A stretch of 35,092 bases of DNA from Halorubrum californiense DSM 19288 (GCF_000336875.1 NZ_AOJK01000072.1:66776-101867), one strand, 5' to 3'; positions 8,461 to 17,009 are shown, counted from the first letter of the stretch. Notes: generated by a model from the letters alone, not told the origin. Numbers and translations are program-made.

Positions 8461-10412
8461 CCCGGAAGGTCGGCGAGGATGGCGTCGAGGCCGCCGCTCT
8501 CGTCGAGTTCCGCCGCCAGCGCCGTGACCGGCTCGCGGTCGACGCGGTCGGGAGCGGCGCGGACGGCGACCGACTGCTCGCCGAGCGAGACGAATCCACA
8601 GCCGAGCCGCGCCGCCGTCTCGCGAAGGCCGAGGCCGACGTCCGCGTCGCCGGCGGCCACCGCGCGGACCGGGCTCTCGAACGCCTTCGCGGTGCGCTCG
8701 TAGCCGTCGATCCGCTCGGCGAGCGCGCGGCGATCCGTGTCGCGCTCGGTCGCGAGGTCGTCGAGCGCCGCGTCGAGGCTGCGCCGGAGCCCCGAGACGG
8801 TCGGCCGGCTCCGGAACCGGAGGTCGCGGTCGACGAGGTCCGCGACCCCCGCCACGCCCTCGGGGTTGCCGTCGGAGACGACGAGCCCCCACTCGCGGGT
8901 CCAGCCGCCGAGTTCTTCTGCGTCGACATCGCGGTCGGTCGGTCCCGCGGTCACGGCCACGTCGGGGACGCCGTCGCGGAGGCGACGGAGTCCCTCGCGC
9001 GAGCCGACAGCGAGGTAGCGGGGGTTGTCGAGGCGGTCGAGTAAGCGATTGAGCGCGGGGTCGTCCTCGCCGACGCCGAGGAGGGTGGGCGGGCGCACGT
9101 CCGGCGAGAACAGGTCGACGGAGACCGTCTCGCCGACGTCGAGGTACTCCGTGTCGGGGTCGACCGCGACGACGCCGTCCGCCTCGACGAGACTCGTCGT
9201 CGCGCCCGACCCCTTGTCGACCGGGTAGACGAGCGGCGGGTCGTCGTTGTCCAGATCGAGCAGGCCGACCGGCATCAGCCGGAGGCGGCCCTCCGAGTAG
9301 CGCTCGCTGACGCCCATCCGGCCCTCGATGGTCGCCGTCGCGGGCTCGGGCTGCCCGGCGGCCTCGCGGATCGCGGGCGCGACGAACGTCCGGAAGATAG
9401 TGAGCGCGGACACCGGGTAGCCGGGGAGACCGATGTACGCCGACTCGCCGGCGTCCCCGGATTCGGCGCCAGAAGCGTCGTCGCCGTCGGCGCTCCGGTC
9501 CAGCCGGCCGATCAGCATCGGCTTGCCGGGCTTGACCGCGACGCCGTGGAGGAGCAGGTCGCCGCGCGCCTCGATCACGCGGTAGATCACGTCGACCGCG
9601 CTCGCCGAGGTCGACCCCGAGGAGAGCACGAGGTCGCACTCGTCGGCCGCCCGGCGGAGCAGCCGCTCCATCTCGTCGTAGTCGTCGCCGGCGTGCGGGT
9701 ACAGCACCGGATCGCCGCCCGCCTCCTCCACCCCGGCGGCGATCGTCGTCGAGTTCACGTCGTATATCTCGCCGCGGTCGGGGTCGAGTTCGTCGCCGGG
9801 TCGGACCAGCTCGTCGCCTGTCGAGACGATGCCGACGCGCGGGCGACCCCTCACCGGGACCTCGTCGACGCCGAGCGCGGAGAGCAGCCCGATCTCGCGG
9901 GGCGTCAGTCGCGTGCCCGGACCGAGCGCGCGGGCGCCGGCCGCGATGTCCGTCCCCGCGGTCATCACGTGGTCGCCGGGCGCGACCGAAGTGCGGACGG
10001 CGATCTGGGTGGACTCATCGTCGCTCTCACCGGCCTCGTCCGTCCGCTCGACCATCACGACCGCGTCCGCACCGTCCGGCATCACCGCGCCCGTCGATAT
10101 CTCGGCGCAGGTGCCCGGCTCGACGGTCGCGTCGGGCGCCGCGCCGGCGTGGACCGCGCCGACGAGGTCGAGTTCGGCGGGGTCGGCCTCGTCCGCGCCG
10201 AAGGTGTCGCGCGCCCGCACCGCGTACCCGTCCATCGAGGCGCGGTCGAAGCCCGGCACGTCGATGGCGGCGTCGACGCGCTCGGCGAGGACCCGGCCGC
10301 GGGCCTCCCGCAACGGGACCGTCTCGGGGGCCGGCGAGAGGTCGAGGGAGTCGATGGCCTCGCGGGCGGCCTCGGGCGTCGCGAGGTCGCGGAACTCCTT
10401 GCGGTCGCTCAC
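8430..10412 (-). CDS. moeA: MoeA-type molybdopterin molybdenumtransferase fused to a PBP-like domain
   Basis: Molybdenum cofactor synthesis: MoeA-type enzymes insert molybdate (or tungstate) into adenylylated molybdopterin. The first about 420 residues of 660 are MoeA: the MDGYAVRA signature (domain I), PRVGIVSTGDEL, the MoCF-like DLVLSSGSTSASAVD region, GVAVKPGKPMLIG and GLPGYPVSA. The motif usually read GGxSxG appears as SSGSTSAS. Residues about 430-650 form a periplasmic-binding-protein-like domain (COG1910 type), with EGLRRLRDGVPDVAVTAGP, a GYERTAKAFESPVRAVAAGDADVG segment, and no signal peptide. This fusion is known in archaea and some bacteria and is suspected to sense an anion or ligand. 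The GTG start overlaps the stop of the second moeA (GTGA), so the two are co-translated. Confidence 0.92.
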   Translation of the reverse strand: MSDRKEFRDLATPEAAREAIDSLDLSPAPETVPLREARGRVLAERVDAAIDVPGFDRASMDGYAVRARDTFGADEADPAELDLVGAVHAGAAPDATVEPGTCAEISTGAVMPDGADAVVMVERTDEAGESDDESTQIAVRTSVAPGDHVMTAGTDIAAGARALGPGTRLTPREIGLLSALGVDEVPVRGRPRVGIVSTGDELVRPGDELDPDRGEIYDVNSTTIAAGVEEAGGDPVLYPHAGDDYDEMERLLRRAADECDLVLSSGSTSASAVDVIYRVIEARGDLLLHGVAVKPGKPMLIGRLDRSADGDDASGAESGDAGESAYIGLPGYPVSALTIFRTFVAPAIREAAGQPEPATATIEGRMGVSERYSEGRLRLMPVGLLDLDNDDPPLVYPVDKGSGATTSLVEADGVVAVDPDTEYLDVGETVSVDLFSPDVRPPTLLGVGEDDPALNRLLDRLDNPRYLAVGSREGLRRLRDGVPDVAVTAGPTDRDVDAEELGGWTREWGLVVSDGNPEGVAGVADLVDRDLRFRSRPTVSGLRRSLDAALDDLATERDTDRRALAERIDGYERTAKAFESPVRAVAAGDADVGLGLRETAARLGCGFVSLGEQSVAVRAAPDRVDREPVTALAAELDESGGLDAILADLPGYSRNSRNDP

Positions 10413-11653
10413 GGCGTCACCTCCCAGAGTTCCACGTCGACCGTCTCGCCGGCGTCGATCCCCTCCCGCGGCTCGGGGACGACGACCCAGCCGTCCGCGA
10501 GCGCGACGCTGGAGAGGATCCCGGAGCCGCTGGCGCGCGTCGGCGTCGCGGTCGGGAGCGCGTCGTCACTGCTGTCTTCGTCGGACGCAGACACGGACAC
10601 CCGCGCGAACGTCCGCACGCCGGGCTCGCTCGCTACCTTCCGGGCGAGCGTCGCGCGCCGCGTCGGGAAGGGGTCCGCGTCGGTCCCGGTCGCCCGCTTC
10701 ATCGCGGGTCGGAGGAACTGCGCGGCGTTCACGATACACGCGACCGGGTAACCGGGCAGCGAGACGATCGGCGTCCCCTCGGCCTCGCCGAGACAGACCG
10801 GGTGGCCGGGCTTCAGGGCGACGCCGTGGACCAGCACCTCGCCGAGGCCGTCGACGACCTCGGGGATCAGGTCCCGCTTGCCGACGGAGGAGCCGCCGGT
10901 GGTGACGACCACGTCCGCGTCGAGGTCGGCCGCGACCGCTTCGCGGAGCGCGTCCGGGTCGTCGGTGACGACGTCGCGGTAGCGCGCCCTGCCGCCCCAG
11001 CGCTCGACGAGCCGCGAGACGGTGAGTCCGTTCGTCTCGATCACCTCCCCGGGGCCGGGGTCGGACTCGACCAGTTCCTCGCCGGTCGGGATCACGGCGA
11101 CCTCGGGCGGCTCCCGGACCGAAACCCGGTCGAGGCCGACCGAGCGCAGGAGGCCGAGGTCGGAGGGGCGCAGGACGTGCCCGGGCTCGTACAGTCGCTG
11201 GCCGTCGGCGACGTCCTCGCCGGCCTCGCCGACGTTCTCGCCGGTCGCGACCGCGTCGAACACCTCGACCTCGTCGCCGACCGTCTCCACCTGTTCGATC
11301 ATCACGACAGCGTCCGCGCCCTCGGGCACCGCGCTCCCGGTGTGGACGCGCGCGGCCTCGCCGGGCGCGACCGCGTCCGATTCGGCGGCCTTGGCCGCGA
11401 GGACCGCCGGCGAGCGGTCGCCCGCGCCGAAGGTGTCGCGCGCCCGCACCGCGTACCCGTCCATCGCGGCGCGGTCGTACCCCGGCACGGGCGCGGGCGC
11501 GTCGATCGGTTCGGCGACGACGCGCCCGTCGGCCGCCTCGACCGGGACCGACTCCGTCCGGTCGTGCGGCGTGACGGCGTCGAGCAGCGTCGCCCTCGCG
11601 TCCGCGACCCGGGTCCGCCGCTTGAACCCGGACTCGCGTCTGTCGTGGCTCAT
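10409..11653 (-). CDS. moeA: MoeA-type molybdopterin molybdenumtransferase (short form)
   Basis: A 414-residue stand-alone MoeA of normal family length and the first gene of the moeA pair. Visible motifs are PVPGYDRAAMDGYAVRARD (domain I), PPEVAVIPTGEELVE, VVTTGGSSVGKRDLIPEV (the canonical TGGxS motif of the MPT-binding domain), VALKPGHPVCLG and VSLPGYPVACI, followed by domain IV with an acidic insert. Archaea often keep two MoeA paralogues, which may serve different metals (Mo or W) or steps. A T-rich box (GGGTTTTTGCCC on the minus strand, 11678-11689) sits about 29 bp upstream of the ATG. A MoaB-type gene lies 23 kb away at the right edge of the window. Confidence 0.95.
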   Translation of the reverse strand: MSHDRRESGFKRRTRVADARATLLDAVTPHDRTESVPVEAADGRVVAEPIDAPAPVPGYDRAAMDGYAVRARDTFGAGDRSPAVLAAKAAESDAVAPGEAARVHTGSAVPEGADAVVMIEQVETVGDEVEVFDAVATGENVGEAGEDVADGQRLYEPGHVLRPSDLGLLRSVGLDRVSVREPPEVAVIPTGEELVESDPGPGEVIETNGLTVSRLVERWGGRARYRDVVTDDPDALREAVAADLDADVVVTTGGSSVGKRDLIPEVVDGLGEVLVHGVALKPGHPVCLGEAEGTPIVSLPGYPVACIVNAAQFLRPAMKRATGTDADPFPTRRATLARKVASEPGVRTFARVSVSASDEDSSDDALPTATPTRASGSGILSSVALADGWVVVPEPREGIDAGETVDVELWEVTP

Positions 11654-11737
11654 GGGAACACATTCGCGGCCGCGGGCAAAAACCCGTTCTCCGCGGTCGC
11701 CGCCGAAAGGAGCGGCCGGCGACCGCGCCGCGCTTCG

Positions 11738-12700
11738 TCAGGCGAACCAGGAAAGCAGGCGCCGCGTGCGGTGGACCGACTGGAGCGCGGCGACCTTCGC
11801 GGCCACCGCCCCGTCCACCGCGGTCCGCTTGGTGGCTCGCGCGCCACGGGCCGCGCCGGTCCGCGCGTAGTACGCCGAGCGGCGGCCGGCCGCGCCGACG
11901 TAGTGTTTCGCCGCCATCCGGATCGGCGCGCGCCGCCCCTCGACGGTCGTCGTGCCGCGGCGGATGGCCGCCAGTACGTCGTCGGCCGTGACCTCGTGAA
12001 CGGAGTCGACGCCCTCGACCGTCAGTTCAGTGAACGCCCGGCCGACGTACTGGAGGTAGTGCGCGTCGCTCGCGGCGACGCCGGGATAGCCGTGTTCGGC
12101 CGCGAACCGCCGCGCGCGGCGGTTGCGGTACCCCGTGAACAGCCACGCGTTGAACACCTCGATGGCGTCGACCTCGGCGACCGCCGAGGCGGGCGCCGGC
12201 GCCGGTTCCGGCCCTTTCGAATCGGGGTCTGGCGCCTTCGAGTCGGGCGCGTCCGCGTCGACCCTCGAATCAGGTGCCTCCGACTCCGCAGCGTCATCTG
12301 TCGCCTCGTCTGCCGGCCCGGGCGTCGGGATGTTGCGCTGGCGGACGCCGTGGCGCGAGCGCTGGAACGGGTGCGGGACGATGGCGACGCCGCCCGCGTC
12401 GCGGATCCAGCGGACCGTCTCGGCGTACGACTCCCCACGCGGCGGCATCCGCTCGACGCCGATCGCGAGCAGGTGGCCGTGCGCGGTCGACACTTCCACG
12501 CCGGGAATACCGATCAGCCCGTACTCGGGAGCGATCTCGGCCGCCCGCTTCGACTCCCGGATCACGTCGTGGTCGGTGATGACGACCGCGTCGAGCCCGA
12601 TCTCGGCCGCGTGTTCGAGGATTAGCTCGACCGGCTCGTGGCCGTCGTAGCTCCCCTCGGAGTGGACGTGTGGGTCGATGCTGACGGTGACGCGGGACAC
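11738..12700 (-). CDS. PHP-domain metal-dependent phosphoesterase
   Basis: A 320-residue protein of the polymerase-and-histidinol-phosphatase family, which hydrolyses phosphoesters with two or three bound metals. The metal-ligand motifs are in order: DPHVHSEGSYDG (residues 9-20), ITDHD (41-45), GVEVST...GH (67-76), the HPF motif (110-112) and SDAHYLQYVG (211-220). An acidic Pro/Asp/Ser-rich insert (about 128-174, with DAPDSK-type repeats) interrupts the fold between the HPF and SDAH motifs. The C-terminal 60 residues are basic and Ala/Arg-rich. The start is GTG at 12700, exactly 25 bp from a strong TATA box at 12721-12730, so leaderless initiation at GTG is likely. Natural substrate unknown; it is not fused to a polymerase. 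Confidence 0.88.
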   Translation of the reverse strand: MSRVTVSIDPHVHSEGSYDGHEPVELILEHAAEIGLDAVVITDHDVIRESKRAAEIAPEYGLIGIPGVEVSTAHGHLLAIGVERMPPRGESYAETVRWIRDAGGVAIVPHPFQRSRHGVRQRNIPTPGPADEATDDAAESEAPDSRVDADAPDSKAPDPDSKGPEPAPAPASAVAEVDAIEVFNAWLFTGYRNRRARRFAAEHGYPGVAASDAHYLQYVGRAFTELTVEGVDSVHEVTADDVLAAIRRGTTTVEGRRAPIRMAAKHYVGAAGRRSAYYARTGAARGARATKRTAVDGAVAAKVAALQSVHRTRRLLSWFA

Positions 12701-12720
12701 GCTCGGACTACGCGGCGGGA

Positions 12721-12730
12721 GATATATAAA
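12721..12730 (-). promoter_or_regulatory. TATA box of PHP gene
   Basis: On the minus strand, TTTATATATC is centred 25 bp upstream of the GTG at 12700. This fixes the otherwise ambiguous GTG start as leaderless. Confidence 0.65.
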
Positions 12731-12842
12731 TGGAAGAGCGACGGCGGTCGACGTAACAGTTCAGAGACCATTCGGAGTGGGGTCCGAGCGCGCGATCGAA
12801 CCGCCGATTTCCCGCCGCGTCGTCAGGTCTCGGCCGCCGAAT

Positions 12843-12898
12843 CGACGCTCCGGAGCCGACGCTCCGCAGTCGACGCTCCGAAGCCGACGCCCGGACGC
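12843..12898. repeat. 14-bp tandem repeat, four units
   Basis: Four consecutive 14-bp units share the core CGACGCTCCG at 12843, 12857 and 12871, with a diverged unit (CGACGCCCGG) at 12885. They lie between the 3' end of the four-TM gene and the PHP promoter. Seen directly in the sequence; function unknown. Confidence 0.8.
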
Positions 12899-12910
12899 AC
12901 CGCACCCGGC

Positions 12911-13831
12911 TCAGCCGAACAGGCCCTTGATCCTGTCGACGACCGAGCCGTCCTCGTCGGACTCCTCGGCCTCCTTCCGCTGCTGTTCGCGCAGTTCGCG
13001 GAGCTTCGCGGCCTGGTCGTCGGTCCCCTGCCCGCTGTCGGTCTTCGCCTCGCCGCCTTGGAGCCCCTTCAGTTCCGAGACCGCGTCGTTGACCGTGCCG
13101 GAGGTCGTCCGCGTCTCGGTCGCCGACCCGGCGAGCTTCTCGGTGTCGACGTCGGCCTCGTCGACCGCGCTCGTGTTCAGCTCCAGGCGGCGCGTCTCGG
13201 AGCGCTCGACGCCGCCCCACGTCAGCTCCGCGTCGTCCAGCTCGCGCTCGATGTCCGCGCGGACCGACTCCTCGGTGACCGCCTCGCCGCCGGATCCGTC
13301 GCCCGCGTCCGCGGCGCCGCTGCCGGCGCCCGCAGCGCCCGCGGCCGCACCGCCCGTCGCGCGCTCGACGCGGTGCGCGACCAAGGCGCCGCCCGTGGCG
13401 CCGATGACCGCCACCAGCCCGAGCGTGTAGACGGCGACGATCTGGGCGCTGTAGTCCGTGTTGACGACGACGTTCCAGTTGTGCGGGTACGCCCAAGTGA
13501 ACGCGCCAGTGCTGGCGAGCGTGATCGCGATCCCGGCGCCCGCGAGGTACAGCATCCGGCGATCGACCGGTAGGAGGACGACGATGCCGAACAGCAACGC
13601 GGGGAGGCCGACCGCGCCCGCGACCGCGGCCACCTCGCGGACCGCGAACGTCGAGAGTGCGGTCGGGTCGAGCGTCGCGCTGTAGAGGAACACGACGACT
13701 CCGATCACTCCGAGTGCGATGCCGGCGGAAAACAGCCCGAACCCGGCGTACACGTCGATCGTCCGGTCCGGATCGCCGACATAGCGGCGGTAGTAGTCGA
13801 TGAGAACGTTCTCGGCGTCCGCTTCGCTCAT
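12911..13831 (-). CDS. Haloarchaeal four-TM protein with charged C-terminal tail
   Basis: A 306-residue membrane protein that I do not recognise beyond a haloarchaeal family (possibly DUF7139, sometimes annotated as permease). Four hydrophobic segments lie at about residues 30-54, 62-86, 92-114 and 130-154. An Ala/Gly-rich linker (about 160-185) and a hydrophilic tail of about 120 residues follow. The tail includes a predicted coiled coil (AAKLRELREQQRKEAEESDED) and a final amphipathic segment VVDRIKGLFG that could touch the membrane. There is no transport signature, so permease is unsupported. The ATG at 13831 is chosen over an upstream in-frame start because a TATA-like CATTACACTC lies about 26 bp before it. 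Confidence 0.75.
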   Translation of the reverse strand: MSEADAENVLIDYYRRYVGDPDRTIDVYAGFGLFSAGIALGVIGVVVFLYSATLDPTALSTFAVREVAAVAGAVGLPALLFGIVVLLPVDRRMLYLAGAGIAITLASTGAFTWAYPHNWNVVVNTDYSAQIVAVYTLGLVAVIGATGGALVAHRVERATGGAAAGAAGAGSGAADAGDGSGGEAVTEESVRADIERELDDAELTWGGVERSETRRLELNTSAVDEADVDTEKLAGSATETRTTSGTVNDAVSELKGLQGGEAKTDSGQGTDDQAAKLRELREQQRKEAEESDEDGSVVDRIKGLFG

Positions 13832-13962
13832 GTTCGAACGTTTCCGCCGAGTGTAATGACTGTTACCCCGAGCGCGCGGTGGGCGCGCCGGTCGCCTCAC
13901 GGGTCTCCCCCACCGACCCGTGCGTTTTTCACCGCGGCCGACGAGGTTCCACGCGAGAATCC

Positions 13963-14139
13963 GTGTCGCACGAGTGCCCCCGCTGCGGCGCCGCCCTGTC
14001 GTCGCTCTCGCTCGGCGCCGCCACCGCGGTCGCCTGTGACGACTGCGGCTACGCCGACGTCGAGGCCGACCACTCCGGCGAGCCGGAGTTCGCCGAGAGC
14101 TGGGCGGACGCGCTCGCGCGCTTCGAGGAGAACCAGTAG
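13963..14139 (+). CDS. Small zinc-ribbon protein
   Basis: A 58-residue peptide with a CPxC-17-CxxC zinc ribbon (CPRCG near residues 5-9 and CDDCG near 27-31), followed by an acidic helix ending WADALARFEENQ. The GTG at 13963 is preferred, since the in-frame ATG upstream would add a basic, Cys-poor extension unlike haloarchaeal proteins. Single zinc ribbons of this type are very common in haloarchaea and often have regulatory or scaffolding roles, but nothing here identifies a partner. It precedes the acidic 259-residue protein by 12 bp, so the two are probably co-transcribed. Confidence 0.8.
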   Translation: MSHECPRCGAALSSLSLGAATAVACDDCGYADVEADHSGEPEFAESWADALARFEENQ

Positions 14140-14151
14140 CCGCCCCACACC

Positions 14152-14931
14152 ATGCCCACGCTCGACATCACCGACGACCACGCCGACCGGATCGAAGCGC
14201 TCCGCGAAGAGTTGGCCGCGGCCCACGCCGGCCCGTACGCCTCCGTCGACCGCGAGGACGCGCTCGCGTACCTGCTCGACCTCGCCGACGCCGTCGACGA
14301 CCCCGACCGCGCCGCGGCGCCGACGGACGGTGACGACGACGGCGACGACGAGCAGTCGGGTGACTCGGGCGGCGCGGCGACCGCGGCGCCTTTCGACCGC
14401 GACCGCGCCCGCGAACTGCTCGCGGCGCGGAACCGACGGGACAGCGACCCCGACCCGGACGACCCGATGGACCTGTCCGATATCGCCGCCGCGTTCGACG
14501 TCACCGGGCGCAGCGAGATGACCAAAGACGAACTCGTCGACGCGATCATCGACGCCGCGGAGGCGCTCGCCGCCGACCCCTTCGCGCGCGTCGACGTCGA
14601 CCTCGACGCGGCCGAGTCCGGCGACGAGGAGACGGTGGACGACGAAAGCGACGACGAGGCGACGGACGACGAAAGCGACGCCGACGGCGACGAAGGCGCC
14701 GACAGCGACGACGACGAAAGCGACAACGACGACGAAAACGCCGGCGAGGTGACGGACGATGACGGCGGCGCCGGCCAACTGGACGCGATGATGAGCCTCC
14801 TCGACACCCACGCCGACAAGTGGCGGGAGGCCGACGGCGACGCGCGGTACGAGGTCGACCTCCCCGACGGGAGCGCCGAGACGGCGCGGACGAAAGACGA
14901 CGTGCGTGCGCTGCTTTTCAAAAACTACTGA
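14152..14931 (+). CDS. Acidic haloarchaeal protein with SAP/Rho-N-like motif and DDES repeats
   Basis: A 259-residue highly acidic protein of unknown function. The N-terminus (1-60) is helical (LDITDDHADRIEALREEL). Residues about 105-135 contain DLSDIAAAFDVTGRSEMTKDELVDAIIDA, which resembles SAP or Rho-N helix-extended-helix modules that bind nucleic acid. Residues about 155-205 are a low-complexity tract built from repeats of DDES/DDEA units. The C-terminus (about 210-259) is compact: LDAMMSLLDTHADKWREADG, then RYEVDLPDG and VRALLFKNY. The order suggests two small folded domains joined by a disordered acidic linker. It lies in a tight plus-strand run with the zinc-ribbon gene and the next acidic gene. 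Confidence 0.78.
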   Translation: MPTLDITDDHADRIEALREELAAAHAGPYASVDREDALAYLLDLADAVDDPDRAAAPTDGDDDGDDEQSGDSGGAATAAPFDRDRARELLAARNRRDSDPDPDDPMDLSDIAAAFDVTGRSEMTKDELVDAIIDAAEALAADPFARVDVDLDAAESGDEETVDDESDDEATDDESDADGDEGADSDDDESDNDDENAGEVTDDDGGAGQLDAMMSLLDTHADKWREADGDARYEVDLPDGSAETARTKDDVRALLFKNY

Positions 14932-14949
14932 CGACGACCACACAGACCA

Positions 14950-15306
14950 ATGGGATTCATCGACGCGGTCCGCGCGTGGCTCTTCGGCGCGGACGACGAG
15001 GCGGCCGACGCGGGCGAATCGGGCGACGAACCGGGCGCGAGCCACGCCGACGAAGCCGGCGAAGCCAGCGCGAGCGACCCCGACGAACCCGACGGGCTCG
15101 ACCCCGCGGCCGCCACCGAGACGCGGACCGCGACCGCCACCGACGACGCGGTGGACGCGCTCCGCGACGTGCGGCGATCGCAGGAATCGGCGGAGTCGCA
15201 GGAGACGGCGGACGGAGACCGCGCGACGCCCCCGAACGAGCGGGACCCGAGGCCGCCGGACGACGACCGTCCGAAGTCGTCCGACGGCGGCGGTACCAAC
15301 CGTTAG
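14950..15306 (+). CDS. Small acidic disordered haloarchaeal protein
   Basis: A 118-residue protein I do not recognise. Only the first 14 residues (MGFIDAVRAWLFGA) look ordered, as an amphipathic helix that could associate with a membrane or partner. The rest is rich in Asp, Glu, Ala, Pro and Ser with a short helix (DAVDALRDVRRS). It begins 18 bp after the preceding acidic gene and ends 24 bp before the deaminase gene. Coding status rests on codon bias and the acidic composition; no homologous domain is evident. Confidence 0.6.
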   Translation: MGFIDAVRAWLFGADDEAADAGESGDEPGASHADEAGEASASDPDEPDGLDPAAATETRTATATDDAVDALRDVRRSQESAESQETADGDRATPPNERDPRPPDDDRPKSSDGGGTNR

Positions 15307-15330
15307 GTACCCGGAGGCGAACAGGGACGT

Positions 15331-15849
15331 ATGACAAACGCGGACGCGCCCAGCGGCGGCGGGTTTCAGGACCTCGACGACCTCCCCGACGACCCGACCG
15401 ACCGGGAGTACGTCGAGCGGTCGATCAGGCTCGCCGAGGAGGCCGTCGAGGCCGGCAACACCCCGTTCGGCGCGCTGCTCGTCGTCGACGGCGAGGTCGT
15501 CGCCGAGGCGCGCAACGAGACGCGGACCGAGGCCGACGTGGCCGCGCACCCCGAGCTGACGCTCGCGCGGTGGGCCGCGCGCGAACTCGACGAGGACGAA
15601 CGCGCGGACTGTACGATGTACGCCAGCACGGAGCCGTGCCCGATGTGCGCGACCGCGATCCACTACGCGGGGGTCGGACGGGTCGTCTTCGGCGTCGACG
15701 GCGAGACGCTCGGCGAGCTCTCCGCCGACGTGGTGCGGATCCCCCTCGAAGAGGTGATCCGACGCGCGGACGGTGACACGACCGTCGAGGGACCGATCGC
15801 GGTCGAGGCCGCGATGGCGGTTCACGACTCCTTCTTCCGCGAGTCGTGA
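15331..15849 (+). CDS. Nucleoside/guanine deaminase-like cytidine-deaminase-fold protein
   Basis: A 172-residue zinc deaminase of the CDA/TadA superfamily. The zinc site is AAHPELTLARWA (His73, Glu75; the usual HAE is HPE here) plus TEPCPMCATAI (Cys103, Cys106). The N-terminal TPFGALLVVDGEVVAEARN segment is typical of guanine deaminase and nucleoside deaminase relatives rather than of tRNA-specific TadA. The family removes an exocyclic amine from a purine or pyrimidine base or nucleoside. The stop overlaps the GTG start of a PfkB kinase gene (GTGA), so the two are translationally coupled. That pairing suggests nucleoside salvage or breakdown, but the exact substrate cannot be read from sequence. 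Confidence 0.9.
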   Translation: MTNADAPSGGGFQDLDDLPDDPTDREYVERSIRLAEEAVEAGNTPFGALLVVDGEVVAEARNETRTEADVAAHPELTLARWAARELDEDERADCTMYASTEPCPMCATAIHYAGVGRVVFGVDGETLGELSADVVRIPLEEVIRRADGDTTVEGPIAVEAAMAVHDSFFRES

Positions 15850-16979
15850 CGCCGGGATCGGACTCGGGCGACGCAAGCCCCGACGACACTCCCGCGATCC
15901 TCTCCGTCGGCGCCGCGGCGATAGATGAGTGGTACGCGGTCAGCAACCTCCCCGAGCCGGACGGCGGCGCGTTCGCCGGCGAGGTCACGTCCGCGTTCGG
16001 CGGCGTCGGCGCCAACGTCGCGGTCGCGCTCGACCGCCTCGGCCGCGACGCGGGACTCGTCAGCCGCGTCGGCGACGACGAGTACGGGCGGCTCGCGCTG
16101 GCGTACCTCGCCGAGACGGACGTCGACGCGACCCACGTCGCGGTCGGCGACGACCCCCACACGCGGTCGCTTATCCTCCGCGACCCCGACGGCGAGCGCG
16201 CCATCGTCACCGCGGGCGAGAGCTTCCGGAACCTCCGGGTGGACGACGACGCGCTCGCGGCGATGGCCGACGCCGACGCCGTCTTCCTCACCGCCTACGC
16301 CCCCGACCGCGAGGCGCGGCGGATACTCGACCGGGTCGAGTCGCTCCGGGCGACCGCCGCCGAGGCCGGCGAGTCGGGGGCCGACCCGCCAGCGCTCGTC
16401 TTCGACCTCTCGGGGTCCGTCGAGGAGCTGGTCGGGCGCGGGACGGAGCCGGCGACGATCCACCGGTTCCTCCACGCGGCCGACCTGTTCGTCGCCGACG
16501 GGGTCGCCGCGCCGGCGTTCTTCGGCTCGGCGGACGCGGCGGTCGAGCGGATCGCGGACGCGCAGACCGGTGCGACCGACGCCGGATCCGGGTCGGGATC
16601 GGTGCCGCGGTGGCGACGCGGGCCGACGTGGCCCCGCGCCGTGCTCACTCACGGCGCGGACGGGATGACGGCGGTCGCCGGCGGCGAGGTGACCGAGTTC
16701 GACGCGTTCGACGTCGAGACGGTCGACACGACCGGCGCCGGCGACGCGTTCACCGCGGGGCTGATCGACCGGTGGATCGCGGGGGCGGCCGGGGCGTCGC
16801 CCAGTGACCTCGACGCGGCTGCTTCCGGCGACCGAGACGAAGTCGCTCCCGGCGTCAGGTTCGCGGCCGCGGTCGCCGCGATCAACTGTACGAGTCGGTT
16901 CACCCAGCCGGGGTTACCCACCCGGAGCGAGGTCGAGTCGTTTCTCGCCGAGCGCGGCTTCGGGCCCGAGGCCGACTGA
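15846..16979 (+). CDS. PfkB/ribokinase-family kinase
   Basis: A 377-residue sugar or nucleoside kinase. The N-terminal substrate part contains SAFGGVGANVAVALDRLGRDAG (PfkB signature 1 region, with GGVGANVA) and a lid strand. The C-terminal signature 2 reads ETVDTTGAGDAFTAGLID, with the anion-hole GAGD and catalytic Asp. There is an insert with low-complexity sequence near residues 240-258. The start is GTG at 15846, overlapping the deaminase stop. Haloarchaea break down nucleosides through ribose-1-phosphate, which a PfkB-family kinase phosphorylates in the non-carboxylating pentose bisphosphate pathway. Coupling to a deaminase makes that role, or a nucleoside kinase role, plausible, but other PfkB sugars cannot be excluded. 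Confidence 0.9.
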   Translation: MTPGSDSGDASPDDTPAILSVGAAAIDEWYAVSNLPEPDGGAFAGEVTSAFGGVGANVAVALDRLGRDAGLVSRVGDDEYGRLALAYLAETDVDATHVAVGDDPHTRSLILRDPDGERAIVTAGESFRNLRVDDDALAAMADADAVFLTAYAPDREARRILDRVESLRATAAEAGESGADPPALVFDLSGSVEELVGRGTEPATIHRFLHAADLFVADGVAAPAFFGSADAAVERIADAQTGATDAGSGSGSVPRWRRGPTWPRAVLTHGADGMTAVAGGEVTEFDAFDVETVDTTGAGDAFTAGLIDRWIAGAAGASPSDLDAAASGDRDEVAPGVRFAAAVAAINCTSRFTQPGLPTRSEVESFLAERGFGPEAD

Positions 16980-17009
16980 AACCGAACGGAGAGACCGGAT
17001 CCGACGCGA

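Noticed and set aside
7018..9639. An 873-codon Arg/Gly-rich minus-strand frame
   Set aside because: It is out of frame with the moeA fusion and antisense to the M23-like and thioesterase genes; composition is that of a shadow frame in GC-rich DNA.
13897..15876. A 659-codon minus-strand frame opposite the acidic genes, deaminase and kinase start
   Set aside because: It is antisense to several well-supported genes and rich in Arg and Val as expected for the complement of GAC/GAG-biased codons; no motif is present.
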